Positions 1 through 7,911 of a stretch of 45,852 bases of DNA are shown piece after piece (position 1 is the first letter of the stretch; each line of letters starts with the position of its first letter). The notes beneath the pieces were generated by a model. That model saw only the letters and a list, made by a program, of their open reading frames with translations. It was not told where the DNA came from and ran no database searches. The stretch comes from Thermoflexus hugenholtzii JAD2 (lineage in GTDB: Bacteria > Chloroflexota > Dehalococcoidia > UBA2979): contig CAMDNW010000015.1 in the NCBI GenBank assembly GCA_945903275.1, forward strand, positions 1-45,852, in the 5' to 3' direction. The translations under genes and the position numbers were made by a program.

Positions 1-1
1 C

Positions 2-1300
2 GACTTCACGGCGCAGGACGTGGCGTGGAACATCGAGCGGAGTGGCGGACTCTACGCGGATCGTGAGAAGACCCCGCTGGCGGCGTATCAGCGCGCATCG
101 CTGGCTGTAGGACTGGTGAAAGCGGAGGCGGTCGATCCGCTCACGGTCAAGGTCACGCTCTCCAAGCCGAATAGCGCGTTCTTCAACGGGCAGGTCGAGA
201 ACCGCGTCCCAATGATGCCTCGCGAGATGGTGGACATCGGCTTCCTTGACCCGATGAAGATGGGAGGCGTGGGCGCGTGGGAGATCACGAGTTGGAACAA
301 AGCGACGAGCGCTACGTTCAAGAAGCACTCGCAATACTTCCGCCCGAACGAGCCGTACTTCGATAACGTGGAAATTATGGTTGTGCCGGACGAGGCGGCG
401 CTCCAGGCGGCGTTCATATCCGGACAGACGCAGTTCCTCGCGACGCCGACCCCGGATGCGATCTCAGTGATTCGGAAGTCGAAGCCGGACGCCAACCTGT
501 ATGCGAAAGTGGATAGCAACTGGCAACACTTCCGGTTGCAGGTACAGGCGTTCAAGCCGTTCACTGATTTCCGCGTGCGCAAGGGGATCTTTCTTGCGAT
601 GGATGTGGCGGACATGGCGAACGGGTACTACGGCGACGGCTGGGCGTACCAGACGCTGTTGAGCCCGGGATTCCCGGAGGCGTGGCACCCGGACAAAGTG
701 AAGTTGCTTCCGGGCTTCAACCCTGCGACGAAAGAGAAAGACATCGCTGAGGGACGGAAGATGCTGGAGGCCGCTGGATATCCGCTGGGCAAAGGCATTG
801 AGTTCGAGATGCGTGCGGCGGCGGCAACGGGGGTCAGCTTCGAGAACGGGGTCCGATTCCAGGCGCAGATGGCGCGCGCGTTCCCCGAGATGAAGATAAT
901 CAATAAGCCCTTCGGCCCGGGCGAACTCGCCGTTCCTCAATCCAAGGGTGAGTTCCAGATGATCCCATACACCATCACCTGCGTACCAGACCCTGTGCTC
1001 GAAATGATCTCCCAGTACCACAGCAAGGGCAGCCGCAACTACGGTCGCTTCTCCGATGCCGGCTATGACACCCTCGCCGACAAGGCCCTCGTCGAACTCA
1101 ACCGCGACGCACGCACTGCGTTGCTCGATGAGGCACAGCGGCGGTGGTTCGATGAGTGGATGGCGCAGTACGTGTTGTACGCGCAGCCTAGCAAACACAT
1201 GATGCAGGCGAACATTGGTGGGTACGACGAGACGTGGGGCTTCTGGTTCGTGTATGGGACGAACTCGAAGATCCACCGCTGGTGGTACACCGACAAGTAA
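2..1300 (+). CDS. ABC transporter substrate-binding protein, family 5 (5'-truncated by window edge)
   Basis: C-terminal 432 residues of a periplasmic or lipid-anchored solute-binding protein of the oligopeptide/dipeptide/nickel class (SBP_bac_5), which delivers ligand to an ABC importer. The visible frame opens with DFTAQDVAWNIER, the hallmark segment of this family (FTAEDVAWSIER-like), so the signal peptide and first lobe lie outside the window. Further family features are the VKVTLSKPNSAFF segment, a V-RKGIFLAMDVADM helix and an aromatic-rich C-terminus ending HRWWYTDK. The frame is open from base 2, so the methionine at position 20 is internal. A strong terminator follows 41 bp after the stop, so this is the last gene of its operon. 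The ligand cannot be inferred. Confidence 0.9.
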   Translation, partial: DFTAQDVAWNIERSGGLYADREKTPLAAYQRASLAVGLVKAEAVDPLTVKVTLSKPNSAFFNGQVENRVPMMPREMVDIGFLDPMKMGGVGAWEITSWNKATSATFKKHSQYFRPNEPYFDNVEIMVVPDEAALQAAFISGQTQFLATPTPDAISVIRKSKPDANLYAKVDSNWQHFRLQVQAFKPFTDFRVRKGIFLAMDVADMANGYYGDGWAYQTLLSPGFPEAWHPDKVKLLPGFNPATKEKDIAEGRKMLEAAGYPLGKGIEFEMRAAAATGVSFENGVRFQAQMARAFPEMKIINKPFGPGELAVPQSKGEFQMIPYTITCVPDPVLEMISQYHSKGSRNYGRFSDAGYDTLADKALVELNRDARTALLDEAQRRWFDEWMAQYVLYAQPSKHMMQANIGGYDETWGFWFVYGTNSKIHRWWYTDK

Positions 1301-1341
1301 CGCGACGGCTGCTGCTGGTGAGCGGCGTAGAATGTTGTAAA

Positions 1342-1380
1342 GCCTCCGCCGGGACGCACCCGGCGGAGGCTGTTCTGTTT
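1342..1380 (+). terminator. Rho-independent terminator of the substrate-binding protein gene
   Basis: A perfect 12-bp inverted repeat (1342-1353 with 1359-1370, loop ACGCA) is followed by TGTTCTGTTT. This is the best U-tailed terminator on the plus strand in the window. Confidence 0.85.
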
Positions 1381-1653
1381 CGGCGGGGGCCTCGTCATGA
1401 GGCAAGCCTGCGAGTGTGGAGGGAACGTCGGCCGCTGGTGCAGCGGCACGACTGATTCGCTTCCACCCACATATTACTGTGAGCCTACGCTCGCAAGGCG
1501 CCCGGATGGCCCACCGTGTTTTTCTCCGCCCCACGGCTTCGCTCGTGTTCGAAGCCCCCGTGACCATCTTCGGCGCCGGTCGCTTCGTATTGTCTTATTC
1601 GATGTGTTGCGATGTGGGGGTATCTTCGGGGGTGGGGCGCTGGCGGGGCAGGT
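1381..1653. other. Intergenic stretch between convergent genes, no gene recognised
   Basis: No recognisable protein or RNA gene. It holds a small hairpin (CCGCT/AGCGG near 1430-1445) and GGCTTCG/CGAAGCC near 1542-1563. Short open frames here have no supporting start signals. Confidence 0.5.
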
Positions 1654-2406
1654 TCAGGGTTCGAGGCAGGCGATGATGGCTTCGATGACGCGCTTAGTTT
1701 CGGAGGGGTCGGCGACTTGGATGGCGGTGGCGCCGGCCTGTTTGGCGGGATAGTCGTTGCCGCCGGGGAAGATGGCGTCGCCGATGAATATCATGTTGGC
1801 GATGGGGATGTTGAGGATGTCGCGGAGTTTTTGGATGCCGTAGGCCTTGTCGATGCCGGGCTTGGTGACGTCGATGGAGGTGGTGCCGCCGGAGCGGACG
1901 GAGAAGCCGGCGAGAGGGGTGGCGAGGATCTTCTGGATGCGGAGGCGTTTCTTGAAGTCGGGATCCCAGTCGCGTTTGGCCTCGAGAGGGGCGCGTTGGC
2001 CGAGGGCGGACCAGGTGACCTGGCTGCCTCGGTCTTCGATCTGTTCGCCCCAGACCTGGGAGGCGGTGTAGCCGGCTTCGGCGACAGCGGCGGCGAGGGA
2101 TTGGGTGATGTGGGTTTTTTCGGCGGGGGTGAGGTCTTCGGAGTACTGGGTGCGCCATGTGCCGCTGTCGTAGCGAAGGAATTTGGTGCCACAGGTGGGG
2201 AGCATGGAGAGGCCTCGAAGGCTGTCGTTGAGGGGGAGATAGGTGAGGATTTGGGCCTCGAACTGTGGCCAGTCGCCGCCGGAGATGACGGCGACCTGTG
2301 CGACGCGGAGGAGGCTGGTGAGGAGGGCGGCCATTTCGGAATCGATGGCGGATTTGCTTTCGGCGAGGGTGCCGTCGAGATCGAAGACGATGAGTTGTTT
2401 GGTCAT
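1654..2406 (-). CDS. HAD-IIB hydrolase, phosphomannomutase-like
   Basis: A 250-residue cytoplasmic phosphatase or phosphomutase of the HAD superfamily, subclass IIB. Motif I is VFDLDGTLAES near the N-terminus, motif II is VISGG around residue 40, and motif IV is GDAIFPGGNDYP near residue 218. That last motif resembles the GDKTFPGGNDYE of eukaryotic-type phosphomannomutases. A cap segment carrying SQVTWSALGQRAP also matches the PMM/sucrose-phosphatase branch. The substrate is therefore probably a phosphosugar, but the exact reaction cannot be read from sequence. The ATG overlaps the stop of the upstream DUF3018-type gene by four bases (ATGA at 2406-2403), so the two are probably translationally coupled. 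A much longer open frame runs upstream, but its residues are low-complexity and overlap other genes, so the ATG at 2406 is the credible start. Confidence 0.85.
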   Translation of the reverse strand: MTKQLIVFDLDGTLAESKSAIDSEMAALLTSLLRVAQVAVISGGDWPQFEAQILTYLPLNDSLRGLSMLPTCGTKFLRYDSGTWRTQYSEDLTPAEKTHITQSLAAAVAEAGYTASQVWGEQIEDRGSQVTWSALGQRAPLEAKRDWDPDFKKRLRIQKILATPLAGFSVRSGGTTSIDVTKPGIDKAYGIQKLRDILNIPIANMIFIGDAIFPGGNDYPAKQAGATAIQVADPSETKRVIEAIIACLEP

Positions 2407-2654
2407 TGGGGGGCGCCTCGATTGGGTTCTAGTGCTTCGTTGAAGATTGAGGTGGCGTCGATGACGGCCTGGTCTTCTTTTGCGTGCGGACTTGCGTTGA
2501 GCAGCAGGCTCTGACGGCGGGCCTCGGCGGCGAACTCGGGAGTGCGGAGATCGGGAACCCATATTTCGATGTGGCGTGTGCCTTGTTGTTTCATGCGTGC
2601 GCGGTACGTGCGGGTGTGGTCGCGCGATGTTGCTGGGATAGGTGGCTGCGGCAT
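2403..2654 (-). CDS. DUF3018 / MazE-family antitoxin-like protein
   Basis: An 83-residue protein matching the small DUF3018 family, annotated in databases as MazE-type antitoxins. The diagnostic core is HIEIWVPDLRTPEFAAEARR, followed by QSLLL and an acidic EDQAVIDA segment. The N-terminal TRTYRARMKQQG aligns with the RVRKHRERLRAQG helix of relatives, which supports the ATG at 2654; the ATG at 2594 would remove that helix. No MazF/PemK toxin is adjacent. The next gene, overlapping by four bases, is an HAD-IIB phosphatase, and valS ends 110 bp upstream. The protein may be an orphan antitoxin or a domesticated DNA-binding protein. A CA/GT-rich microsatellite (about 2653-2680) covers the first codons and the upstream region and could be slippage-prone. 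No good ribosome binding site is visible. Confidence 0.7.
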   Translation of the reverse strand: MPQPPIPATSRDHTRTYRARMKQQGTRHIEIWVPDLRTPEFAAEARRQSLLLNASPHAKEDQAVIDATSIFNEALEPNRGAPQ

Positions 2655-2764
2655 GTGTGTGTCCGTGCGTGTGTGTGTGGGGGGTAGGATCGCATTCTCG
2701 GGTGTTCCCGGACAGCGTGTGTATGGGTGAGGTTGAGGGGTTGAGGGGCACCTCGGGGACAGGC

Positions 2765-5578
2765 TCACCCCGGCGGGGGGGAGATGGGGGGTGAGGTGGC
2801 GGCCTCGGTGAGGGTGTCGCGGAGGGCGGTGAGGCGGGCGCGGGCGGTGGCGAGGCGTTCTTCTTCTTTGGCGACGATGGGGGCGGGGGCGCGGGCTTTG
2901 AATTGATCGTCGCCGAGTTTGGTTTCGAGGCGGGAGACTTCGAGTGCAGCCTCGGTAATTTGTTTGGTGAGGCGGGCGCGTTCGGCGTTGAGGTCGACGG
3001 CGCCGGCGAGGGAGACGAAGACGGCGCCGATGTTGGATGGGGGGGTGCGCGGGACGATATCGGCGCCGGTGGGGGCGGCGGCGCGATCGGCGGAGATGGT
3101 AAGCGGGCGCACGCGGGCGAGTTGTTCGATGGCTGGCTGGAGGTCTTGTGCGGTCTGGTCAATGTCGGCGACGCCATCGGCGACGATGTGTGCGGCGAGC
3201 CAGCGGCCGGCGTCGACGCGCTTCTCGGCGCGTGCGTTACGAATCTCGCGAATCCAGTCGCGGACGGCATCGATGTGCGCTTCGGCGATGGGGTCTTCGC
3301 CGCGCATGTTCGAGGCGGCGGTGGGGTAGGCGGCCACGATCAGCGCGGGCGATCCGCCGGATACGGATGGGCAGGTGGTGATGAGGCGTTGCCAGATTTC
3401 CTCGGTGACATACGGCATGCACGGGTGCAGCAGCCGCAGCGTCTGATCGACGACATGCACGAGCACGGGCATAGGCGAGCGGTCGCCGCCACGGATGCGG
3501 ATCTTGGCGAACTCGACGTACCAGTCGGCGAAGTCTTCCCAGAAGAAGTCTCGAACTTGCCGGACGGCTTCACCTAGTTCGAATTTGGTGAGGAGATCGT
3601 TGGCTTGACGAGTGACCGCGGCAAGACGCGAGAGGATCCAGCGGTCTTCCATGCGCAGTGAGGCGCTGTCGTTCGAGAGGGCGAGGTCGTCGGCGGGTTC
3701 GACCATGGTGAGGACGAAGCGGGAGGCGTTCCAGAGTTTATTGGCGAAGTTGCGGCCAGCCTCTAGGCGCTGATCGGTGATGCGCTGATCGTTGCCGGGT
3801 GAGGTGGAGGAGATGAGAGCGTAGCGGAGGGCGTCTGTGCCGTAGGCCTCGATCTGCTGGACGGGGTCGACGACGTTGCCCTTGGACTTGGACATCTTTG
3901 CGCCGTCGGGGGCGCGGACGAGGCCGTGGAGGTAGACGGTCTCGAAGGGGACGACCCCTTTCACGGTGGGGACGTCTCGCATGTTGTAGAGCGAGAGCAT
4001 GATCATGCGGGCGACCCAGAAAAAGATGATGTCGTAGCCGGTCTCCATCACCTGCGTGGGGTAGAACCGCGCGAGATCGGCGGCGGCTGCGTTGGGCCAG
4101 CCGAGGGTGGAGTGGGGCCAGAGGCCGGACGAGAACCATGTGTCGAGGGTGTCCTCATCCTGCCGCACGTTGGCGGCGCCGCACGAGGCGCAGGCCGTGG
4201 GGTCGAGCATCACGTCGTCACGCGCGGGGAGGGTCATGCCGCCGCAGGCATCGCAGTACCAGACAGGGATGCGGTGGCCCCACCAGATCTGGCGGGAGAT
4301 CGTCCAGTCGCGGATGTTCTCCATCCAGTGCATGTAGGTGCGCTCGAAGCGCTGTGGGACGAACTGGATGCGGCGATCCGCGACGGCGCCGATGGCCTCG
4401 GCGGCGAGGTCGTACTGGCCGGGGTGTTCGGCGCGGACGCGCACGAACCACTGGTCGGAGAGGAGCGGTTCGACGATGGTGCCGGAGCGCTGGCAGTGGC
4501 CGATGGCGTGGGTGTATGGCTCGATGCGCTCGATGAGGCCGCGCGCCTCGAGGTCTTCGACGACGCGTGCGCGCGCCTCGAAGCGGTCGAGGCCGGCGTA
4601 GGCACCGGCGGCCGAGGTCATCTTGCCGTCGAAGCCGATGACGGTGTGTGTGTCGAGGTGGTGGCGCTGGCCGATCTCGAAGTCGATGGGGTCATGGCCG
4701 GGAGTGACCTTGAGCGCGCCGGAGCCGCCCTCGATGCTCACGGCGGCGTCGGCGATGACGGGGACGGTGCGGTCGCCGGTAGCGACGAGCACGCGGCGGC
4801 CGATGAGCGCGGCGTAGCGGGGGTCATCGGGATTCACGGCGATGGCCGAGTCGGCGGGGATGGTCTCGGGGCGAGTGGTGGCGATGACGATGTGTTCGCC
4901 GGTAGGTGCGTTGTTGTCATCGACGGTGGGGTAGCGGACGTACCAAAACGAGCCGGGCTCGTCCTCGTGCTCCACTTCGAGATCGGAGATGGCGGTGCCG
5001 CAGTCGGGGCACCAGTTCACGAGGCGCATGCCCCGGTAGATCAGGCCGTCCTCGTAGAGGCGGACGAAGGTGGCGCGGACGGCCTGCTGCGGCACGTCGT
5101 CCATGGTGAAGCGTTCGCGCGACCAGTCGGCGGATGCGCCGAGGCGGCGGTGCTGCCGGGATATCGCGCTACGAGTGCGGTGCACCCATTGCCAGACGCG
5201 GTCGAGAAAGGCGTCGCGGGTCATGTCGCGGCGCTCGATGCCCTCGCGGCGGAGTTCGCGCTCGACGACGTTCTGGACGGCGATGGCGGCGTGGTCGACG
5301 CCGGGGAGCCAGAGGGTGTCATCGCCGGACATGCGGTGCCAGCGGACGAGGAGATCCTCGACGGCGACGGTGAGGGCGTGGCCGAGGTGGAGTTCTCCAG
5401 TGACGTTGGGCGGCGGCATGATGATGGTGAAGGGGGTGCGGGAGACATTGGGCGTGGTGTCGGAGGCGGGGTGGAAGAAGCCCTGACGTTCCCACCACTC
5501 GTAGCGGGCCTGCTCAACCTGGGCGGGTTCGTAGGCGGTGGCCATCTCGGAGGGCGGGTGGGGGGCCTCGGTGGTCAT
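2765..5578 (-). CDS. valS: Valyl-tRNA synthetase
   Basis: A 937-residue class I aminoacyl-tRNA synthetase that charges tRNA-Val. The catalytic HIGH motif appears as PPPNVTGELHLGHAL near residue 55, and the KMSKS loop as KMSKSKGNVVDP in the second half. The CP1 editing domain carries TTRPETIPADSAIAVNP. Cysteine pairs CPDCG, CDACG and CASCG fit zinc sites. The C-terminal 70 residues form the charged coiled coil typical of ValRS (LNAERARLTKQI onward). Length is normal. The ATG at 5578 follows AGGGACAGCGCC; an internal methionine 12 codons in is a possible alternative. Upstream lies a leader peptide plus terminator that fits transcription attenuation in response to valine-tRNA charging. The DUF3018 and HAD genes follow on the same strand. 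Confidence 0.97.
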   Translation of the reverse strand: MTTEAPHPPSEMATAYEPAQVEQARYEWWERQGFFHPASDTTPNVSRTPFTIIMPPPNVTGELHLGHALTVAVEDLLVRWHRMSGDDTLWLPGVDHAAIAVQNVVERELRREGIERRDMTRDAFLDRVWQWVHRTRSAISRQHRRLGASADWSRERFTMDDVPQQAVRATFVRLYEDGLIYRGMRLVNWCPDCGTAISDLEVEHEDEPGSFWYVRYPTVDDNNAPTGEHIVIATTRPETIPADSAIAVNPDDPRYAALIGRRVLVATGDRTVPVIADAAVSIEGGSGALKVTPGHDPIDFEIGQRHHLDTHTVIGFDGKMTSAAGAYAGLDRFEARARVVEDLEARGLIERIEPYTHAIGHCQRSGTIVEPLLSDQWFVRVRAEHPGQYDLAAEAIGAVADRRIQFVPQRFERTYMHWMENIRDWTISRQIWWGHRIPVWYCDACGGMTLPARDDVMLDPTACASCGAANVRQDEDTLDTWFSSGLWPHSTLGWPNAAAADLARFYPTQVMETGYDIIFFWVARMIMLSLYNMRDVPTVKGVVPFETVYLHGLVRAPDGAKMSKSKGNVVDPVQQIEAYGTDALRYALISSTSPGNDQRITDQRLEAGRNFANKLWNASRFVLTMVEPADDLALSNDSASLRMEDRWILSRLAAVTRQANDLLTKFELGEAVRQVRDFFWEDFADWYVEFAKIRIRGGDRSPMPVLVHVVDQTLRLLHPCMPYVTEEIWQRLITTCPSVSGGSPALIVAAYPTAASNMRGEDPIAEAHIDAVRDWIREIRNARAEKRVDAGRWLAAHIVADGVADIDQTAQDLQPAIEQLARVRPLTISADRAAAPTGADIVPRTPPSNIGAVFVSLAGAVDLNAERARLTKQITEAALEVSRLETKLGDDQFKARAPAPIVAKEEERLATARARLTALRDTLTEAATSPPISPPPG

Positions 5579-5637
5579 GGCGCTGTCCCTATCTAAACGT
5601 ATCGCACGTGCGTGCCCCGGCCGGTGGAGGTGAGGGC

Positions 5638-5663
5638 AACAAAACGCCCCGCCGGAGCGGGGC
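5638..5663 (-). terminator. Attenuator terminator ahead of valS
   Basis: On the minus strand a 7-bp GC stem (GCCCCGC with GCGGGGC, loop TCCG) is followed at once by GTTTTGTT. It is 60 bp before the valS ATG and 31 bp after the leader-peptide stop. A full terminator between promoter and gene implies conditional readthrough. Confidence 0.8.
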
Positions 5664-5694
5664 AGAGGCGGCTGGCAGCCTCAGACGTGAGGCG

Positions 5695-5739
5695 CTAGCC
5701 GCCGATGGGTACTGCTACGTGGGCTGGTACTTCGTTCAC
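5695..5739 (-). CDS. Leader peptide MNEVPAHVAVPIGG of the valS attenuator
   Basis: A 14-codon ORF opening with GTG and ending TAG. Three of the 14 residues are valine (positions 4, 8 and 10) and all three use GTA, a seldom-used valine codon in this GC-rich sequence, where GTG dominates. The TAG lies at the base of the first hairpin arm. No usable Shine-Dalgarno is present: GAGGT sits directly against the start. However, TTGACC and TACCAT with 18-bp spacing place the transcription start on the G of GTG, so the leader is probably translated as a leaderless message. Its likely role is to sense charged tRNA-Val by ribosome pausing. Confidence 0.65.
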   Translation of the reverse strand: MNEVPAHVAVPIGG

Positions 5740-5775
5740 ACCTCGATGGTAGGGCGGTGGGTGCTGGGGGGTCAA
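5740..5775 (-). promoter_or_regulatory. valS leader promoter
   Basis: -35 TTGACC (5775-5770), an 18-bp spacer, -10 TACCAT (5751-5746), then six bases to the GTG of the leader peptide. The predicted start site is therefore the first base of that codon. Confidence 0.7.
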
Positions 5776-5869
5776 TGTTAGTTGAGTTGCGTTGTGGAGG
5801 TGAAAGTTAGTATTCGCGATATTACTAGTTATTGAAATAGCAGATGGCAACTGGAGTAATTGATCATTC

Positions 5870-6295
5870 ATGAACGCAGGTAGTTTCGCTGACTCCGCAC
5901 CCGGCCGACTAGTTGCCAGCGGAACGGTGCTGGCTTTCGTTCCAGATCCGTTGCCCCGGCTGCTAGAACTTGACGCCGAGCTCGTCTACCGACTGGAAGA
6001 AGCATCCCGCGCCGTCGCCATGCTTGCGGGGGCCGGGGAGACGCTGCCGAATCCGCACCTGCTCATTCAACCGTTCCTCCGCCGGGAGGCAGTGCTCTCC
6101 TCGCGCATCGTGAACACGCAAGCCTCGGTCTCCGACGTGTATGTGTTTGAAGCGAGTGGGGAATCGCGTACACCGGACTCGCGCCAAAGCGTTAGGGGTG
6201 CACAATGGATTTCGCGGCGAACGGGCCGCGTGGGGGTGAGATGGTGCAAGCAGCCGAGTCCAGCAGTACGAAGCCAGCGCGCTTTCAGGCGCTGA
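5870..6295 (+). pseudogene. Fic-family protein, N-terminal fragment
   Basis: The first ~98 residues match the N-terminal Fic_N region of class II Fic AMP-transferases: FVPDPLPRLLELDAELVYRL, then LPNPHLLIQPFLRREAVLSS, then TQASVSDVYVFEA. After about position 6160 the translation turns into Arg/Ser-rich sequence without similarity, and the catalytic HPFxDGNGR motif is absent before the next gene. The inhibitory motif that normally reads S/TxxxE-G/N is SSRIVN here, so the regulatory glutamate is a valine. It is best read as a decayed remnant. The 60 bp upstream are unusually AT-rich for this window. Confidence 0.75.
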
Positions 6296-7647
6296 CGGCG
6301 CTTGCGGAGAGCGAGTTCCGATGGTTCATGGCGGGGAACATGGCGTTCTTCATGGCGATGCAGATGCAGTTTGTGCTGCGCGGGTATCTGGCGTTCGAGT
6401 TGACGCGGTCGGCGGGGTCGCTGGGGCTGATCGCGCTGGCGATGGGGATGCCGATGCTGATCGCTGCGCCGTTCGGTGGGGCAATCGCAGATCGGATGAA
6501 TAAGCGGACGCTGCTGATCATTACTCAAAGCGGCGCGGCGATCGCGAGCGTGATGATTGCAGTGTTGATCATCGGCGGATGGATCGAGTTCTGGCATCTG
6601 CTGGTGGTGTCGCTGGTGACGGGAATGATCTTCTCGTTCAATATGCCGGCGCGGCAGGCGCTGGTGCCGCAGTTAGTGCCTCGGCACAAGTTGATGAATG
6701 CGATTTCGTTGCAGATGGGTGGGATGACGTTCACGCAGATCGCCTCGCCGGCCGTCGCGGGTCTGCTGATCGGGCCGTTTGGGGCAGGATGGGTATACGC
6801 GATGACGGCGGTGCTGTTCTGCATGGCGACGTATACGGAATTTCACCTGCCGAAGCACGGCATGACGGCGCAGGCGAACGCGGGGCCGATGCTGACGGAT
6901 ATGCGCGCGGGCTTCACGTACGTGTTCGGGCACCCGTTGATCCGGGTGCTGATGCTGACGGGTTTTCTGATGCCGCTGCTAGGGTTCCCGGTGCAGCAGT
7001 TGCTGCCGGTATTTGCGCGTGAGGTGTACGGGCGCGGGCCGGAGGTGCTGGGGATGCTGGCGGCGATGACCGGGGTGGGCGGGCTCGTGGGCGCAGCGAT
7101 CTCGGCGAATATGGACAAGAAGCCGCGCAAGGGGCTGCTGCTGCTGGGTGGGGCGGCGCTGACGGGTGTCTCGCTGCTGGGGTTTGCGCTGGCGCCGAAC
7201 CTAGCGGTGGCGATGCTAGGGCTCGCGCTGGCGGGGGTCGGACAGATGCTGTTCCAGGCGACGCATAGCGCAGTGATCCAGACGACGGTGGCGCCGGAGA
7301 TCCGAGCGCGGGTGATGTCTTTGATGATGATGACGTTCGGGCTTATGCCGCTGGGGGTGTTACCGATCACGGCGGCGGCGGATACGTACGGTGCACCGAA
7401 CGCGGTGGCGGTGGCAGCATGTTTGTTCCTGGCGACCATGGCGCTGGTGTTCATCTTTGTGCCAGGACTGCTGCGGTTGCGCATTGATGCGTTGAGCCGG
7501 GCGGAGTTGTCGCCGGTACGTGCGGCAGAGATGGTGGCTCAGGGGAAGATCACGCAGGCGGAGGCGGATCGGATGACGGGAGTGGGTGGGGGGCGGCCGG
7601 CGGCGGAGGCTGCGGGGCAGGCGGAGGCGGTGGAGACGCGGGGGTAG
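6205..7647 (+). CDS. MFS transporter
   Basis: A 480-residue membrane protein of the major facilitator superfamily with about a dozen hydrophobic segments. The loop 2-3 signature is GGAIADRMNKR (near residue 95). The segment FSFNMPARQALVPQLVPRHKLMNAISL is typical of the Enterobactin-exporter/tetracycline-like MFS_3 group, so it is probably a drug or metabolite exporter. The ATG at 6205 follows TAGGGGTGCACA; the ATG at 6241 follows GGGGGTGAG and is an equally possible start. The C-terminus carries a short helix, KITQAEADRM, and a Gly/Ala-rich tail that is likely cytoplasmic. The gene overlaps the degenerate end of the fic remnant. Confidence 0.88.
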   Translation: MDFAANGPRGGEMVQAAESSSTKPARFQALTALAESEFRWFMAGNMAFFMAMQMQFVLRGYLAFELTRSAGSLGLIALAMGMPMLIAAPFGGAIADRMNKRTLLIITQSGAAIASVMIAVLIIGGWIEFWHLLVVSLVTGMIFSFNMPARQALVPQLVPRHKLMNAISLQMGGMTFTQIASPAVAGLLIGPFGAGWVYAMTAVLFCMATYTEFHLPKHGMTAQANAGPMLTDMRAGFTYVFGHPLIRVLMLTGFLMPLLGFPVQQLLPVFAREVYGRGPEVLGMLAAMTGVGGLVGAAISANMDKKPRKGLLLLGGAALTGVSLLGFALAPNLAVAMLGLALAGVGQMLFQATHSAVIQTTVAPEIRARVMSLMMMTFGLMPLGVLPITAAADTYGAPNAVAVAACLFLATMALVFIFVPGLLRLRIDALSRAELSPVRAAEMVAQGKITQAEADRMTGVGGGRPAAEAAGQAEAVETRG

Positions 7648-7679
7648 GTTCTCGCGCTGGTGGGGTGTCTTTCTCGTTG

Positions 7680-7846
7680 TTCAAGCGTTCGCTCGGCGAG
7701 GCGTACATCTCGGTCGAGCCGTTCCATCTGTTCCGGTATCGCGATGAGCAGGTGTGGAGATTCGAGACTCGGGCCTGACTGACGGCTTCGTTGCGATGAT
7801 GCGTTCGATTGCCGACAAGCGTCTTACATGGAACGACCTGACCCCC
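7680..7846 (+). pseudogene. IS1595-type (ISXO2-like) transposase, C-terminal relic with frameshift
   Basis: Reading from 7680 gives FKRSLGEAYISVEPFHLFRY followed by RDEQVWRFETRA and a TGA. Shifting frame at about 7776 continues the homology as LTDGFVAMMRSIADKRLTW. Together this is the last ~55 residues of an ISXO2-like DDE transposase, whose relatives end in FKR...YxxVxxxHLxRYxxEFxFRxNxR...GKRLTY. The N-terminal domain, catalytic core and terminal repeats are missing, so this is a scar of an old insertion. Confidence 0.7.
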
Positions 7847-7911
7847 AGTCCCTCTCCCCAAGAGGAGGGGGGAGCCAGAAGGTATGCGGGAGCAGATCGG
7901 AGGGGGCGGCG

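Larger units (their letters stand above)
5638..5739 (-). promoter_or_regulatory. Candidate ribosome-mediated attenuator of valS
   Basis: After the valine-rich leader ORF, the minus-strand RNA can form a nested hairpin: GGCGGCT (5703-5697) with AGCCGCC (5673-5667), and inside it GCCTCA (5693-5688) with TGAGGC (5683-5678). The terminator stem follows (5663-5646). An alternative pairing of CCGCC (5671-5667) with GGCGG (5653-5649) would disrupt the terminator. A ribosome stalled at GTA codon 8 or 10 would cover 5703-5697 and free 5673-5667 for that pairing. This is the classical leader-peptide logic. The competing stem is only 5 bp, so the mechanism is inferred. There is no T-box sequence here. 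Confidence 0.65.

Noticed and set aside
1415-1566. tRNA-like pieces (GTGGAG...CTTCCAC and GTGTTCGAAGCC)
   Set aside because: Stem lengths and spacing do not make a cloverleaf, and no 7-bp acceptor stem fits either end.
3926-5596. Long open frame of over 500 codons antisense to valS
   Set aside because: High GC keeps the opposite strand open; the translation is Gly/Ala/Asp/Val-rich shadow sequence and valS is unambiguous.
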